NCBI RefSeq assembly: GCF_019492185.1
Contig: NZ_JAICCF010000002.1
Location: 124,001-188,000, forward strand
Direction: 5' to 3'
Length of the DNA: 64,000 bases
From: Chitinophaga rhizophila
Lineage (GTDB): Bacteria; Bacteroidota; Bacteroidia; Chitinophagales; Chitinophagaceae
The notes under the pieces were generated by a model. The model was given only the letters and a program-made list of their open reading frames with translations, searched no databases and was not told the origin of the DNA. Below are positions 63,954 to 64,000 of this stretch, in pieces. The translations under genes and the position numbers were made by a program. Within the stretch, counting starts at the first letter, position 1, and the number at the start of each line of letters is the position of its first letter.

Positions 63954-64000
63954 TGCAGCAGTCCCTGATCGCTAACTGGATACCATATAAGCTGATACAT
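63953..64000 (+). CDS. 5' end of an unidentified gene, translationally coupled
   Basis: The ATG at 63953 shares one base with the stop of the hydroxylase gene. The frame reads on to the window end (16 codons, 'MQQSLIANWIPYKLIH'). Too little is present to name a family. Confidence 0.5.
   Translation, partial: MQQSLIANWIPYKLIH

Overview
The window comes from the chromosome of a Bacteroidota bacterium, most likely a Chitinophagaceae member close to Chitinophaga. The support is a SusC/SusD pair, a type IX secretion (T9SS) cargo with a gliding-type C-terminal domain beside a PorP/SprF protein, Bacteroidota-only small families, promoter boxes of the TAnnTTTG type, weak Shine-Dalgarno signals, and many exported glycan-active proteins. 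The genus is inferred. No prophage, insertion sequence or CRISPR array was seen.

Layout. 1-5111: SusC (5' end outside the window), SusD and a HEXXH lipoprotein, probably one transcript. 5192-9430 (minus): DUF2911 protein, membrane-anchored SRPBCC protein, ABC-2 permease and SppA protease. 9521-10652: folK and a deoxynucleoside kinase. 10919-15993: BaiN/HI0933-type flavoprotein, a large exported MG2/plug-like protein and a secreted lipase. 15994-16992 is gene-poor: a promoter with three GTTAAC boxes, a probable structured RNA ending in a strong terminator, then about seven degenerate 80-82 bp tandem repeats. The last repeat runs into the 3' end of an unknown 401-residue gene. 18397-22717: GH19 enzyme, unknown exported protein, DUF892, PEBP and Nudix genes. 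22939-25900: exported beta-helix protein and a Tat-exported Gfo/Idh/MocA (GH109-like) protein.

25945-37323 is the most striking block. It is a tightly packed series of a phage-tail-collar (MdpB-like) protein, a periplasmic-binding-fold protein without a visible signal peptide, a 2,886-residue Ig-repeat T9SS adhesin and its PorP/SprF partner, closed by a terminator. It looks like a dedicated surface-fibre or adhesin module.

37511-47498: an exported unknown protein, a desaturase strongly resembling eukaryotic dihydroceramide delta-4 desaturase (DEGS), a heparinase II/III-type lyase, a glycosyltransferase, a 58-residue basic protein, a RICIN-containing lipoprotein and an AstE/AspA-type hydrolase. 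47603-49693: DUF3140, a two-helix membrane protein, and two identical tRNA-His genes with their own promoters and terminators, separated by a spacer holding a near-perfect 77-nt palindrome. 49798-63953: DUF445, an outer-membrane receptor, pcm, phosphosugar mutase, a PRTase, a two-gene Fe-S oxidoreductase, a beta-flower protein, a PaiB-like protein, a conserved Bacteroidota protein, an Ntn hydrolase with a membrane tail, a GH28 enzyme and an Asp/Asn beta-hydroxylase. A further gene begins at the right edge.
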